32,267 bases of DNA from Mongoliibacter sp. (GTDB lineage: Bacteria > Bacteroidota > Bacteroidia > Cytophagales > Cyclobacteriaceae): the NCBI RefSeq assembly GCF_007692705.1, contig NZ_REBN01000137.1, positions 1-32,267 of the forward strand, given 5' to 3'. The translations under genes and the position numbers were made by a program. This document shows, in pieces, positions 6,047 to 15,198 of the stretch. A model generated the notes under the pieces. The model saw only the letters and a list, made by a program, of their open reading frames with translations, did not search any database and was not told the DNA's origin. The first letter of the stretch is position 1; each line of letters opens with the position of its first letter.

Positions 6047-7393
6047 ATGCCTAGAGCTAAATCCGATAAAGACCGTAAAATTTTTGTGCTGGATACTTCT
6101 GTCATCCTCTATGCACATAATTCCATCATGAACTTCGCTGAACATGATGTGGTCATCCCAATTACTGTATTGGAAGAGCTCGATCAGTTTAAGAAGGGTA
6201 ACGATACCAAAAATTTTGAAGCCAGGGAATTTATCCGCCTGTTGGATAAACTATCCAAGGACAACATGATTCATAATTGGACTCCCCTCAATGGAAAGAC
6301 CAAAGGTAATTTCAGGGTACTGATGAATCCTGAAAATAATATCAACGCCAACATTGTCTTTGGAGAAGAGAAGAATGACCATAAGATCCTAAATGCCGCT
6401 CTTCATCTGAAGGAGACGGAAAAAAACAGGAAAGTCATCCTTGTAAGTAAGGACATCAATCTACGACTGAAGGCTAAATCTTTGGAAATTTATGCTGAAG
6501 ATTATGAAACAGGCAAAATCAAAAATATTTCCGAACTCGAAAATACTGGAAGATTTGTATTGGAGGGAATTGATCCTGAAATGATCAATCAACTCTATGA
6601 GAAACACCATGTGGAGGCAAAGCTGATATTGGGTACCAGAAAGAGGAAAGCCAATGCTTATTACATATTAAAAAGTGATAAAAATTCAGTTTTGGCTTAT
6701 TTCAATGCTGAGGACAATACCCTTGAAAGAGTGGACAAAAAATTGGCTTACAATATCAAACCAAAAAATGCAGAGCAGACTTTTGCCTTACATGCCATTC
6801 TGAACCCAAGAGTCAAGTTGGTGTCCATTCAAGGCGTAGCCGGAACAGGTAAAACACTTCTTGCTTTGGCAGGTGCTTTGGAACAGCGTAGAGAGTATAA
6901 GCAGGTTTTCCTAGCAAGACCTATAGTACCATTAAGTAATAAAGATATTGGATACCTTCCCGGAGACATCAAGTCGAAATTAAATCCTTATATGGAGCCA
7001 CTTTGGGATAATCTTAAATTTATCCAAAATCAATTCAAGGAATCAGACAAGGAGTACCAAAAGATAACTGAACTGGTCAACCAGGAAAAATTGGTGATTC
7101 AACCTTTGGCTTATATCAGAGGTAGATCATTATCAAATATCTTCTTTATAGTAGATGAGGCACAAAACCTCACCCCTCATGAAATCAAAACCATTATCAG
7201 TAGGGCTGGGGAAAACACCAAAATCATTTTTACAGGTGATATTTTCCAGATTGACACACCGTACCTTGACTCACAAAGTAATGGGCTTTCTTACCTTATT
7301 GACCGGGTAAAGGACCATCCATTATATTCACATATCAAACTTGAAAAAGGTGAAAGGTCTGATTTGGCGAATTTGGCAAATGACTTATTGTAA
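6047..7393 (+). CDS. PIN-PhoH family protein (PhoH2-like ATPase and RNase)
   Basis: A 448-residue two-domain protein. The N-terminal PIN domain (about 11-150) shows acidic residues of a VapC-type nuclease site: Asp16 in VLDTSVILYAH, Glu43/Glu44 in VLEELDQFKKG and Asp in VSKDINLRLKAK. The C-terminal PhoH ATPase domain has Walker A GVAGTGKT (about 263-270) and Walker B FFIVDEAQN (about 366-374), with LTGDIFQID-like sensor sequence (FTGDIFQIDTPYLDS). Fusions of this kind (PhoH2) have been shown in mycobacteria to unwind and cut RNA, and they descend from toxin-antitoxin parts. The length matches the family. It stands alone between two terminators. Despite the name, a phosphate-starvation link is not established for this subfamily. 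Confidence 0.94.
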   Translation: MPRAKSDKDRKIFVLDTSVILYAHNSIMNFAEHDVVIPITVLEELDQFKKGNDTKNFEAREFIRLLDKLSKDNMIHNWTPLNGKTKGNFRVLMNPENNINANIVFGEEKNDHKILNAALHLKETEKNRKVILVSKDINLRLKAKSLEIYAEDYETGKIKNISELENTGRFVLEGIDPEMINQLYEKHHVEAKLILGTRKRKANAYYILKSDKNSVLAYFNAEDNTLERVDKKLAYNIKPKNAEQTFALHAILNPRVKLVSIQGVAGTGKTLLALAGALEQRREYKQVFLARPIVPLSNKDIGYLPGDIKSKLNPYMEPLWDNLKFIQNQFKESDKEYQKITELVNQEKLVIQPLAYIRGRSLSNIFFIVDEAQNLTPHEIKTIISRAGENTKIIFTGDIFQIDTPYLDSQSNGLSYLIDRVKDHPLYSHIKLEKGERSDLANLANDLL

Positions 7394-7412
7394 ATAATTT
7401 CAAGCATAATTT

Positions 7413-7448
7413 AAACCGATGGGCTTTAATCAGTTCATCGGTTTTTTT
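7413..7448 (+). terminator. Terminator of the PIN-PhoH gene
   Basis: AAACCGATG (7413-7421) pairs with CATCGGTTT (7436-7444) across a 14-nt loop, followed by T residues to 7448. It begins 20 bases after the stop codon. Confidence 0.85.
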
Positions 7449-7469
7449 ATTCCATTCGTCCCTTTTTCC

Positions 7470-7500
7470 TTTGGTCCTTTCCTCAAAGACTTTAGCTTTA
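7470..7500 (+). promoter_or_regulatory. Promoter of the nitrilase-family gene
   Basis: TTTG (7470-7473), exactly 19 bases, then TAGCTTTA (7493-7500) match the Bacteroidota TTTG-N19-TAnnTTTG promoter at all but the last base. The expected start of transcription near 7506 would leave only about 8 bases before an ATG at 7515, which favours the second ATG at 7527 as the true start. Confidence 0.62.
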
Positions 7501-7526
7501 TTTTACATCAGTAAATGATTTATATA

Positions 7527-8489
7527 ATGCAAAATCTCAAAATTGCCAGTGCACAATTTGAAAACCGTAGTGGTGACAAAGCCTATAACCTAGCGGTAAT
7601 TGATAAATTATCTGCACAAGCAGCACAAAAGGGTGCTCAAGTGATTGCTTTTCACGAGTGTTCGATTACTGGATATTCTTTTGCCCGCAAGTTAAACCGG
7701 GAAGAGTTACTGGAATTGGCAGAGCCAATTCCAGATGGCCCCTCGTTGCAAAAACTAAAAGAAATATCAAAGAAAAATAAGATTGTGGTTTTGGCTGGGC
7801 TATTTGAAAAAGAAAGGGATGGCAGGGTTTACAAAGCTTATGTATGTGTAGATTCAAATGGACTCGTTGCAAAATACAGAAAACTTCACCCCTTTATCAA
7901 TCCTCATGTATTGCCGGGAAATGAGTATGTGGTGTTTGATCTCTTAGGTTGGAAATGCGGGATTCTGATCTGCTATGATAACAATATCATCGAAAACGTA
8001 CGCGCCACCAAGTTGCTGGGCGCAGATATCATATTCATGCCTCATGTGACTATGTGTACGCCATCAACCCGACCTGGAGCAGGATTTGTGGATCCAAAAC
8101 TCTGGAAGAACAGAGAAAAAGACCCTACAAGTTTGAGAATGGAATTTGATGGTCTGAAGGGAAGAGCTTGGTTGATGAAATGGTTACCGGCAAGAGCTTA
8201 TGACAATGCCGTATATGCGGTTTTTTCCAACCCCATTGGGATGGATGATGATCAGTTGAAAAACGGCTGTTCCATGATCGTAGATCCATTTGGGGATATT
8301 TTGGCAGAATGCAGGGATTTTGGAGATAGTTTTGTAATTGCTTCCCTACAAGCTGAAAAATTGACTCAAGCTGGAGGGTCTCGTTACCTAAAAGCCAGAA
8401 GACCTGAGTTGTATTCAAATATACTTGGACAAGCCCATCAGTCAGAACAAAAAGTTGCATGGCTAAATGATCAGAAAGAAAAGGAATAA
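7527..8489 (+). CDS. Nitrilase-superfamily amidohydrolase
   Basis: A carbon-nitrogen hydrolase of about 320 residues, the normal size. Counting from the upstream ATG at 7515, the catalytic triad is visible as Glu48 (FHECSITGYSF), Lys123 (YRKLHPF) and Cys153 (GILICYDNNIIEN), with a second conserved glutamate in PGNEYVVF. These enzymes cleave non-peptide C-N bonds in nitriles, amides or N-carbamoyl compounds through a cysteine thioester. The family branch (amidase, N-carbamoylputrescine amidase-like or other) cannot be fixed by eye. I chose the ATG at 7527 because a promoter lies only 15 bases before 7515 and because the family pattern (QNLKIASAQF) begins there. It is transcribed alone, as the next sequence is a decayed gene. 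Confidence 0.93.
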   Translation: MQNLKIASAQFENRSGDKAYNLAVIDKLSAQAAQKGAQVIAFHECSITGYSFARKLNREELLELAEPIPDGPSLQKLKEISKKNKIVVLAGLFEKERDGRVYKAYVCVDSNGLVAKYRKLHPFINPHVLPGNEYVVFDLLGWKCGILICYDNNIIENVRATKLLGADIIFMPHVTMCTPSTRPGAGFVDPKLWKNREKDPTSLRMEFDGLKGRAWLMKWLPARAYDNAVYAVFSNPIGMDDDQLKNGCSMIVDPFGDILAECRDFGDSFVIASLQAEKLTQAGGSRYLKARRPELYSNILGQAHQSEQKVAWLNDQKEKE

Positions 8490-8545
8490 ATAAGATTAAA
8501 ACCAGCTGAATTGGATATCAAGACTCTTCAAGAAGTAATCACTCA

Positions 8546-8757
8546 AACCGGGAGGTAAACATGCAATGTGGGGGATACAGCACAGCTACTGTAGGTGAGG
8601 ATATGGAATTAATTGTCCGAATGAGGCGCTAATTGAACCATTGTTTTTTCATCCCTTTACAGTATATGCATCACTAAAGGGAAATTGGGAAAAACTCAGC
8701 GGTAATAAAGGTTGGGGTGAAATGACCAGAAAAGGATTTGACAAGAAAACAGTATGA
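8546..8757 (+). pseudogene. Decayed family-2 glycosyltransferase fragment
   Basis: Two pieces of one protein family lie in different frames. Frame 1 (ends with the stop at 8630-8632) reads REVNMQCGGYSTATVGEDME followed by LIVRMRR, which is the acceptor-site region of membrane GT2 enzymes (GGY...VGEDMELVVRM). Frame 2 (about 8620-8757) reads EALIEPLFFHPFTVYASLKG and then NKGWGEMTRKGF before a stop, typical of the C-terminal end of the same enzymes. The roughly 150 residues expected between them, including the QxxRW motif and membrane helices, are missing, so an internal deletion with a frameshift is likely. No start or N-terminal domain is present. Family recognition is from memory of the motif, not from a search. 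Confidence 0.7.
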
Positions 8758-9023
8758 GAAATTTTAAGTAGACATGTCTACTTGTTCGATGTTTTTAGTT
8801 TTTTTAACCTACTCCAAGCAACCTTTTTCCTTTATTCTAATCCGATTAATTGTATCAAATTACTGTATTGGGTGTTCGTTTTTGTACACTGAAAAAAATT
8901 CCTAAAATAGTAAATACTTGATATTCAATATTTTAAAAATTTAGGATCAGATTTTGGCATATAGCTTACACCAATCCACAATGCTTGGGAACAAAAACAT
9001 TGAAAAAATTAAACCTTACGAAA

Positions 9024-9383
9024 ATGAAACCAACTATTTTAACTCAGCACAATGTATGTGCCTTTATTGGCCTTTTGATGGCTTTGACAATTTTATGGTC
9101 AGCCAAAGCAGAAGCGAAAGTACAAAATTTCGATATGGAGACTGCCCACATAGCAGTAAATGACACAGTGAAAGAATTGAAAGAACCTGCAATGGTTTTG
9201 GAAGTCAACATGGATGAACTTCATCTAAAAACCCTCCCTACAATTACATTCATAAACAAGTATGGAGAAGTGGTTGCTGAATTTTATGGAGAGAAATCCG
9301 AAATCGAAGGGAAGTTCAAAGAATTATTAAAAAGTGGAAGTTTCATGATGTCTTCTGGCAAACATGAATTTTACTTAATATGA
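9024..9383 (+). CDS. Small secreted protein of unknown function
   Basis: A 119-residue protein when read from the ATG at 9024. An upstream in-frame TTG at 8985 would add 13 polar residues before the signal peptide, so the ATG is preferred. Residues 1-31 form a signal peptide (core FIGLLMALTILWSA, end AEAKV). The mature protein of about 88 residues has no cysteine and carries a short segment that resembles an edge of a beta-sheet (TLPTITFINKYGEVVAEFYG). I do not recognise a family. It is preceded by about 260 bases of AT-rich sequence without a clear promoter, and it ends 33 bases before a strong bidirectional terminator shared with the convergent response regulator. Confidence 0.8.
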   Translation: MKPTILTQHNVCAFIGLLMALTILWSAKAEAKVQNFDMETAHIAVNDTVKELKEPAMVLEVNMDELHLKTLPTITFINKYGEVVAEFYGEKSEIEGKFKELLKSGSFMMSSGKHEFYLI

Positions 9384-9416
9384 CAGTTTAGTTGATTGTT
9401 TGGTTTTTTGAAAAGT

Positions 9417-9445
9417 AAAAAAGGTGAGCGTTGCTCACCTTTTTT
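9417..9445. terminator. Bidirectional terminator between convergent genes
   Basis: AAAAAAGGTGAGC (9417-9429) and GCTCACCTTTTTT (9433-9445) form a 13-bp stem with a 3-nt loop. T runs lie on both strands, so it can end transcripts from the 9024-9383 gene and from the response regulator at 9452-10210. Confidence 0.93.
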
Positions 9446-9451
9446 ATGGAA

Positions 9452-10210
9452 TCAACTTTCTGTGATGGTATTTAATTTGGCTAAGAAGCCATTGTAATAT
9501 TGTCTCCCAACCTGTACCACTGGTCCGGAAATCAATGAGATATCCTTGGTATTAAAGCTTTCGATTTGGGCCAATTGCACAATAAAAGATTTTTGTACCC
9601 TTAAGAAAAGATTTGATGGAAGTTTTTCTTCCATATCCTTCATAGACTTTCTTATTGTGAAATTCCTTCCTTTACAATAGATGGTAACCATATTTCCATT
9701 GGCTTCCACATAATAAATGTCTTTGTAAGGAACCCGCTCATACGCGTTGTCTGATTTGATAAAAACAGCATCGGTAACCAAGTAAGGGCTTTCATCCAAA
9801 TTTGATACTGTAGCAGATGTAGCCGGCGCGGGCTTTGCTCTCTTATTGTATAGTACAATCTCTACTATGGCATGTATATCATTGGTATTGAAAGGTTTCA
9901 CAATAAAACCTGCTGGATTAATTCGTTTTGCCCTTTCGATTATAGTAGGGTCAGAGTAAGAGGTTACAAAAACCAAAGGAGCATCAACCATTTGTTTGAT
10001 GATTTCTCCCAGTTCGATTCCATCCTTATCTCCCTTGAGCTTGATATCCATAAATACCAAATCAGGTCGGTATTTTTTGACGACTTTTATGGCTTGATTG
10101 GCGGAATTAGCTGTGTCTATGTTGACATATCCTAAAAGCTCCAAAATTTCTTCAATATTTTCAGCAATATTGATATCGTCTTCGACGATTAAAATTCTCT
10201 CCTCTTTCAT
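9452..10210 (-). CDS. LytTR-family response regulator
   Basis: A 252-residue two-domain regulator. The receiver domain (1-120) has the acidic pocket Asp11-Asp12, the phosphorylation site Asp55 (LVFMDIKLKGDKDG), Thr83 and Lys105 (FIVKPFN). A linker rich in Pro, Ala and Thr (about 125-137) leads to a LytTR DNA-binding domain (about 145-250) with the usual IYYVEANGNMVTIYCKGR strand and FLRVQKSFIVQL helix. The receiver sequence (LKGDKDGIEL) resembles the regulators paired with hybrid or cytosolic kinases more than the LytR next door. It ends the minus-strand block, 147 bases past the LytS/LytR pair, and may be transcribed separately. No kinase of its own is adjacent. Confidence 0.94.
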   Translation of the reverse strand: MKEERILIVEDDINIAENIEEILELLGYVNIDTANSANQAIKVVKKYRPDLVFMDIKLKGDKDGIELGEIIKQMVDAPLVFVTSYSDPTIIERAKRINPAGFIVKPFNTNDIHAIVEIVLYNKRAKPAPATSATVSNLDESPYLVTDAVFIKSDNAYERVPYKDIYYVEANGNMVTIYCKGRNFTIRKSMKDMEEKLPSNLFLRVQKSFIVQLAQIESFNTKDISLISGPVVQVGRQYYNGFLAKLNTITES

Positions 10211-10357
10211 AGTGCTTACTTGAGAAATTAAGCGTTAAAATTTTAATAAAATAGATTTTAATAGATACAAAACCAATAGATACCTCTATTTACAAAATTT
10301 GGTTTTGGGAATCAATAAAACAGTTGATTTTCTTGATTCCGGTTAAGTCATATACAC

Positions 10358-11095
10358 TTAAAGGCTCATCATATCTTTGAACCTTGCAGCTTGTCTTCTA
10401 CTTACTTCTATTCTATCTCCCCCTTTGAGCGTAACGACAAGACCTCCATTGAACCAAGGCTCTATGGCCTCCACCCAACTTAAGTTAATGATATGCTTTC
10501 TGCTGGCTCGAAAAAAAGATTTTTCATCCAGTCTTTCATCCAGAGCATTAAGGGATTTGTGGATCATAGGCTTATTATTTTCAAAATAGACTTTGATATA
10601 ATTGCCATCAGATTCAAATAACCTCACATTTTGAAGCTTGACAAACCAACACCTGTCTCCATCTTTGACAAAAACCTGATCATTGAGGGTTAGCTTTTTA
10701 TTTTGTTGGGATTCCGTAGCACTTTCCAGCCTTTCGTGAGTGTCAGAGAGCTTTTTTTGAAGTCTTTCAATTGCTTCGCCAAGCCTTTTGGGCTCGACTG
10801 GTTTGAGTAAATAGTCAAGGGCATTGACCTGAAAAGCTTTTAAAGCATATTCGTCGTATGCAGTGGTGAAAATGACATGTGGAACATTGTCAAGTTCTTC
10901 AAGCAAATCGAACCCTGTCTTTTCAGGCATTTGAATATCCAGGAAAACGACATCTGGATTTAAAGATTCTATTTTTTCCTTGGCATCATCTACGTTGTTT
11001 GCCTCACCAACCACTTCTACTTGGTCAAATTGTGAAAGTAAATTAATCAGCTCTTTTCTGGCCAATCTCTCATCGTCGATTACAAGTGCGCGCAT
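10358..11095 (-). CDS. LytTR-family response regulator (LytR/AlgR type)
   Basis: A 245-residue regulator. The receiver domain has Asp7-Asp8 (IDDERLAR), Asp53 (VVFLDIQMPEKTGF) as the phosphate acceptor, Thr77/Thr78 and Lys98 (DYLLKPVEPKRL). The LytTR domain (about 140-245) includes NVRLFESDGNYIKVYFEN and FFRASRKHIINLSWVEAIEP. The histidine kinase gene ends 13 bases upstream on the same strand, so the two are one operon and a cognate pair. LytTR proteins bind direct repeats through beta-strand contacts and usually control envelope, polysaccharide or autolysis genes; the target genes here are not evident. Confidence 0.96.
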   Translation of the reverse strand: MRALVIDDERLARKELINLLSQFDQVEVVGEANNVDDAKEKIESLNPDVVFLDIQMPEKTGFDLLEELDNVPHVIFTTAYDEYALKAFQVNALDYLLKPVEPKRLGEAIERLQKKLSDTHERLESATESQQNKKLTLNDQVFVKDGDRCWFVKLQNVRLFESDGNYIKVYFENNKPMIHKSLNALDERLDEKSFFRASRKHIINLSWVEAIEPWFNGGLVVTLKGGDRIEVSRRQAARFKDMMSL

Positions 11096-11108
11096 TTTTT
11101 GTTAATTT

Positions 11109-12161
11109 TTAACCTAATGTAAGGTTTTGTTTTGGAATTTTTATTTCAGTGATGACAAAATCGCTTCCGGAATTGAAAATCTTAAAAGAAGCCCGGCTTC
11201 CATAAATCAATTTCAGCCGCTGTATGGTATTGCTGATACCATGTCCTTCGCCATCTTTTTTTTTGGTCAAAGCATTGGTTTTCAGTTGACCACTGTTCTT
11301 TACCTGTATGATAAGGCTATCGGAAATCCCCTCATGACATTTGATTTGTATCAAACCACCTTTTACCCTATTGGAGATACCATGTTTGATCGCGTTTTCC
11401 ACAATAGTTTGCAGCATCATAGGAGGAACTTTATATTCATAAGCAGTAGGGTCAATCTCATATTTCACTTCAAGCCGTTCTTCGAAGCGGATAGACTCCA
11501 GGTTAAGATAATCTTTGACTGTATTGAATTCATTTTCAAAATCAATAGTCCTTTTTTTATCCATCATCAATGAAAACCTGAGGATATTGGATAATTGTGT
11601 AATGGCCGATTTTGCTTTGATGGGGTCTTCATCTACCAAAGCCCTTACACTGTTCAAAGCATTGAAAATAAAATGAGGGTTCAGTTGGCTTTTAAGGTGG
11701 TTGAGTTGAATTTCATTAATCTTTGCCTGATACTTCAAAGACTGATTATAATTGTCCAAAAAGTGAAAGAGGAAATATAACATTGCCCAAAGCGCATAGA
11801 ACAAAAAGCTTACAAAAATATTTCCAGCAATGACTACTGGACGAAAGTCAACCTCCGGATCCAAAGTATCAAAAATCCAATTGATAAGAATCTGAGCAAG
11901 TGTATTGGTGATACTAAGTGCCGTCAATGCAAGAAAAGTGTAAAACAATAAACGGCCAAAGTTGAGGTTAAACCAACCGTATTTCTTAATTACATTTCTA
12001 AATATATGCGTGGAAAAAAGATAAAAGGCCGATAAAGAAAAGAAAGCACCTATCTGGACAGGAGATATCCCTCTGTCCAATGAGACAAAAAACAGGTAAA
12101 TCAATGCCAAGCATGACCATCCCAGTATTTGCAAACTCCAATATAAGCGAATCCTATTCAT
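11109..12161 (-). CDS. LytS/YehU-type sensor histidine kinase
   Basis: A 350-residue membrane kinase. Four hydrophobic helices (about 8-27, 35-53, 71-96, 108-133) form a sensor with very short loops and no extracytoplasmic domain, so it probably senses a membrane signal. The His_kinase domain follows with the phospho-accepting His163 in LNPHFIFNALNS. The ATPase part has the N box ENAIKHGIS (Asn256) and a G box GHGISNTIQRLKLIYG near the end. It is encoded directly before its response regulator with a 13-base spacer. Such kinases in Bacteroidota are usually paired one-to-one with LytTR regulators. The ligand is unknown. Confidence 0.95.
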   Translation of the reverse strand: MNRIRLYWSLQILGWSCLALIYLFFVSLDRGISPVQIGAFFSLSAFYLFSTHIFRNVIKKYGWFNLNFGRLLFYTFLALTALSITNTLAQILINWIFDTLDPEVDFRPVVIAGNIFVSFLFYALWAMLYFLFHFLDNYNQSLKYQAKINEIQLNHLKSQLNPHFIFNALNSVRALVDEDPIKAKSAITQLSNILRFSLMMDKKRTIDFENEFNTVKDYLNLESIRFEERLEVKYEIDPTAYEYKVPPMMLQTIVENAIKHGISNRVKGGLIQIKCHEGISDSLIIQVKNSGQLKTNALTKKKDGEGHGISNTIQRLKLIYGSRASFKIFNSGSDFVITEIKIPKQNLTLG

Positions 12162-12254
12162 ATATCGGGTGCTAATATAATTAAGCCTTTACTGGATGGC
12201 ACAAGCATTTTACAGCAGGGTATTTAATTCGCAATGGAGGGTTATATAAGGTGC

Positions 12255-15101
12255 TCAACTTAATTCTTCCTTCAAGAATCTTGCTGTATGGCTTGTTTTA
12301 TGTTTTGCTACCTGTTCCGGACTGCCCTTGGTTATTATCTGCCCTCCTTTGGATCCACCTTCGGGACCAAGGTCCACTATATGATCCGCAACCTTGATGA
12401 TGTCAAGGTTATGCTCTATGATCAGCACAGTATTGCCCTTGTCCACAAGTCTATTGAGAACTTCCAAAAGATGTTCAATATCCTGAAAGTGAAGTCCTGT
12501 AGTAGGCTCATCTAAAATATAAAAGGTTTTACCGGTGTCTTTTTTGGACAACTCAGTTGCCAGCTTTACCCTTTGTGCCTCTCCTCCGGAAAGTGTTGTA
12601 GCATGCTGTCCCAAAGTAATATACCCAAGACCTACGTCATTTAGGGTTTTTATTTTTCGAAGGATCTTGGGCTGAAATTCAAAGAACTCTACCGCTTGTT
12701 CCACAGTCATATCCAAAACATCTGAGATAGATTTCCCTTTAAACCGTACTTCTAATGTTTCTCGGTTATATCTTTTCCCTTTACAGGTTTCACATGGAAT
12801 ATGTACATCAGGCAAAAAGTCCATTTCAACGAGTTTCATCCCTGCTCCTTCACAATCTTCACAGCGGCCTCCTTTGACATTGAAGCTAAATCGACCGGGC
12901 TTATAGCCTCTGATTTTGGCTTCCGGCAATTCAGTAAATAATGCCCTGATATCAGTAAACACACCTGTATAGGTAGCTGGATTTGATCTTGGGGTCCTAC
13001 CAATTGGGGACTGGTCTACTTCAATCACTTTATCTAGGTGTTCCAGCCCTGTAATACTTTTATAAGGCAGGGGCTCTCTTTTTGATTTGTAAAAATGCTG
13101 ATTCAGCAAAGGATAAAGTGTTTCGTGAATTAGTGAGCTTTTCCCTGATCCGGAAACACCAGTAACCGAAATCATTGTCCCAAGTGGAAGTTTGAGGTCT
13201 ACATTTTTGAGATTATTGCCAGAAGCACCTTTCAGCACAAGCATTTCCCCACTACCTTTTCTTCTTGAAGAAGGTATTTGAATGTTTACTTCACCATTTA
13301 GATACCTGGCTGTTAAACTGTCTTTGGTCAGCATTTCTTTTGGAGTCCCAGCGGCAACAATTTGTCCTCCGTGCCTCCCGGCTCCTGGGCCTATATCGAT
13401 AACAAAATCTGCCGCCATCATCATATCTTTATCATGCTCGACCACTATTACCGAATTACCCAAATCTCGCAGGTCTTGTAAGGCTTTGATCAGTTTGACA
13501 TTGTCTCTTTGATGGAGGCCTATACTAGGCTCATCAAGTATATACAACACCCCTACCAGTTGTGTTCCAATCTGAGTGGCGAGCCTGATACGCTGTGCCT
13601 CTCCTCCTGATAGCGTTCTTAAGGGTCTGTTGAGTGATAAGTAATCCAAGCCTATATCCAAAAGAAAACCAATTCTTTTCCTTATCTCTTTAAGTACCTC
13701 CTTGGCAATTACATTCTGCCTCTCATCCAGTCTTTCCTCTAGGTTTTCAAACCAATCGCCGAGGGCTTGAATATCCATATTCGCCAATTGGCCAATATGC
13801 ATATCGTCCATTTTAATATGTAAGGCCTCTTTTTTCAGCCTATATCCATCACAGTCTGGGCAGGTCTTTGTAATGGTGAATTCACTTACCCAATCCTGGA
13901 TCTTTTCAGTTCCTCCTTCTTGTTGCTTTTGTAAAAAATTAACTATTCCTTCAAAAGTGGTGTGCCATTTGGTCCCGGGGTATTTGACAGAATCAACAGC
14001 CACCTCAATCTTGTCACCATAAAGCAATATCTCAACTACCTCTTCAGGAAGTTTCGCTATCGGAGTTGAAATACTACATTTATAATGCTTGAGTATGGCT
14101 TCTATTTTTTTGAAAATCCATACATCCCTGTACTCTCCCAAAGGAGCAATACCACCTCTAGTTATGCTCAAGCTAGGATCAGGAATAATGCTCTCTCTCG
14201 TGATCTCGTCAATCACCCCTAATCCATTGCAGGTAGGACAAGCACCGTATGGGCTGTTGAAAGAAAAGGTGTTTGGTGCAGGCTCATCATAAGAAAGACC
14301 TGTAGTCGGATCCATCAAATATTTGGAAAAATGGTGGATATTTCCCTCCTCATCCCTCAACATGATGATCCCTTTTCCGTGTTGCAGGGCTGTTTTCAAT
14401 GATTGGCTTATCCTGTAACGATCTTCCTGATCTGCAACTATCCTGTCAATGACGATTTCAATATCGTGGATTTTGTAGCGGTCAACCTGCATTTTTGGCT
14501 GAACATCCATAACGACCCCATCTACGCGAACTTTTGAAAAACCCATTTTACGTATTTGCTCGAAGAGCTCTCTATAATGGCCTTTTCGCCCTTTTACCAC
14601 AGGGGCAAGTACATATAGTTTTTTCCCCTCAAAATTATCAAATAGCTGTTCTACAATCTGATCTTCAGTCTGACGGATCATTTTGTGCCCGCTTAGGTAG
14701 GAATAGGCTACTCCCGCACGGGCAAAAAGCAACCTCATAAAGTCATAAATTTCAGTAACAGTGCCTACTGTAGACCTTGGGTTTTTGGAGGTTGTCTTTT
14801 GTTCAATGGAAATCACCGGGGAAAGACCGTTGATTTTATCCACATCAGGTCTTTCCATGCCACCCAAAAATGAACGGGCATAGGCCGAAAAACTTTCCAT
14901 ATACCTTCTTTGTCCCTCTGCATAAATGGTGTCAAAAGCCAATGAGCTTTTACCACTTCCACTTAGGCCAGTAAGGACGATGAGTTTATTTCGCGGAATT
15001 GAAATATCAATGTTTTTCAGATTGTGTTCTCTGGCTCCAAAGATTTCAATCAACTCTTCTTTTTTTTCAACTAATAGGTCTGACATGGAGGATGTATGCA
15101 T
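12255..15101 (-). CDS. uvrA: Excinuclease ABC subunit A
   Basis: UvrA, 948 residues, full length. It is the damage-sensing ATPase of nucleotide excision repair, which dimerises, loads UvrB on lesions and then leaves. Two ABC ATPase units are visible: the first Walker A GLSGSGKSSLAFDTIYAEGQ (45-64) and first signature LSGGEAQRIRLATQIG; the second Walker A GVSGSGKSSLIHETLYPL and second signature LSGGEAQRVKLATELS. Zinc modules are present as CPTCNGLG and the later CEDCEGAGMK...CETCKGKRYN pairs. The start at 15101 (MHTSSMSDLL) is only a few bases from a possible -7 box at 15115-15122, so the Met at 15086 (MSDLLVEKKE) may be the real start. The gene stands between the AsmA-like gene and the LytS operon; no SOS box was identified. 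Confidence 0.97.
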   Translation of the reverse strand: MHTSSMSDLLVEKKEELIEIFGAREHNLKNIDISIPRNKLIVLTGLSGSGKSSLAFDTIYAEGQRRYMESFSAYARSFLGGMERPDVDKINGLSPVISIEQKTTSKNPRSTVGTVTEIYDFMRLLFARAGVAYSYLSGHKMIRQTEDQIVEQLFDNFEGKKLYVLAPVVKGRKGHYRELFEQIRKMGFSKVRVDGVVMDVQPKMQVDRYKIHDIEIVIDRIVADQEDRYRISQSLKTALQHGKGIIMLRDEEGNIHHFSKYLMDPTTGLSYDEPAPNTFSFNSPYGACPTCNGLGVIDEITRESIIPDPSLSITRGGIAPLGEYRDVWIFKKIEAILKHYKCSISTPIAKLPEEVVEILLYGDKIEVAVDSVKYPGTKWHTTFEGIVNFLQKQQEGGTEKIQDWVSEFTITKTCPDCDGYRLKKEALHIKMDDMHIGQLANMDIQALGDWFENLEERLDERQNVIAKEVLKEIRKRIGFLLDIGLDYLSLNRPLRTLSGGEAQRIRLATQIGTQLVGVLYILDEPSIGLHQRDNVKLIKALQDLRDLGNSVIVVEHDKDMMMAADFVIDIGPGAGRHGGQIVAAGTPKEMLTKDSLTARYLNGEVNIQIPSSRRKGSGEMLVLKGASGNNLKNVDLKLPLGTMISVTGVSGSGKSSLIHETLYPLLNQHFYKSKREPLPYKSITGLEHLDKVIEVDQSPIGRTPRSNPATYTGVFTDIRALFTELPEAKIRGYKPGRFSFNVKGGRCEDCEGAGMKLVEMDFLPDVHIPCETCKGKRYNRETLEVRFKGKSISDVLDMTVEQAVEFFEFQPKILRKIKTLNDVGLGYITLGQHATTLSGGEAQRVKLATELSKKDTGKTFYILDEPTTGLHFQDIEHLLEVLNRLVDKGNTVLIIEHNLDIIKVADHIVDLGPEGGSKGGQIITKGSPEQVAKHKTSHTARFLKEELS

Positions 15102-15198
15102 GTTTTAAAGCTCGCAAAAATACACAGAATAGATGGGGATTCCGAAAAGGGTCCAATCATAAAACCCGAAGACCTATGCAAGGTTTTATTTTTGCAGA

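Noticed and set aside
6047-7393. Phosphate-regulon membership of the PhoH-like gene to support a PHO-box story
   Set aside because: No TTAACA repeat is present upstream of it, and PIN-PhoH proteins are not shown to be phosphate regulated.
11127-11573. 148-codon plus-strand frame inside the LytS gene
   Set aside because: Antisense shadow of the kinase gene; no recognisable domain.
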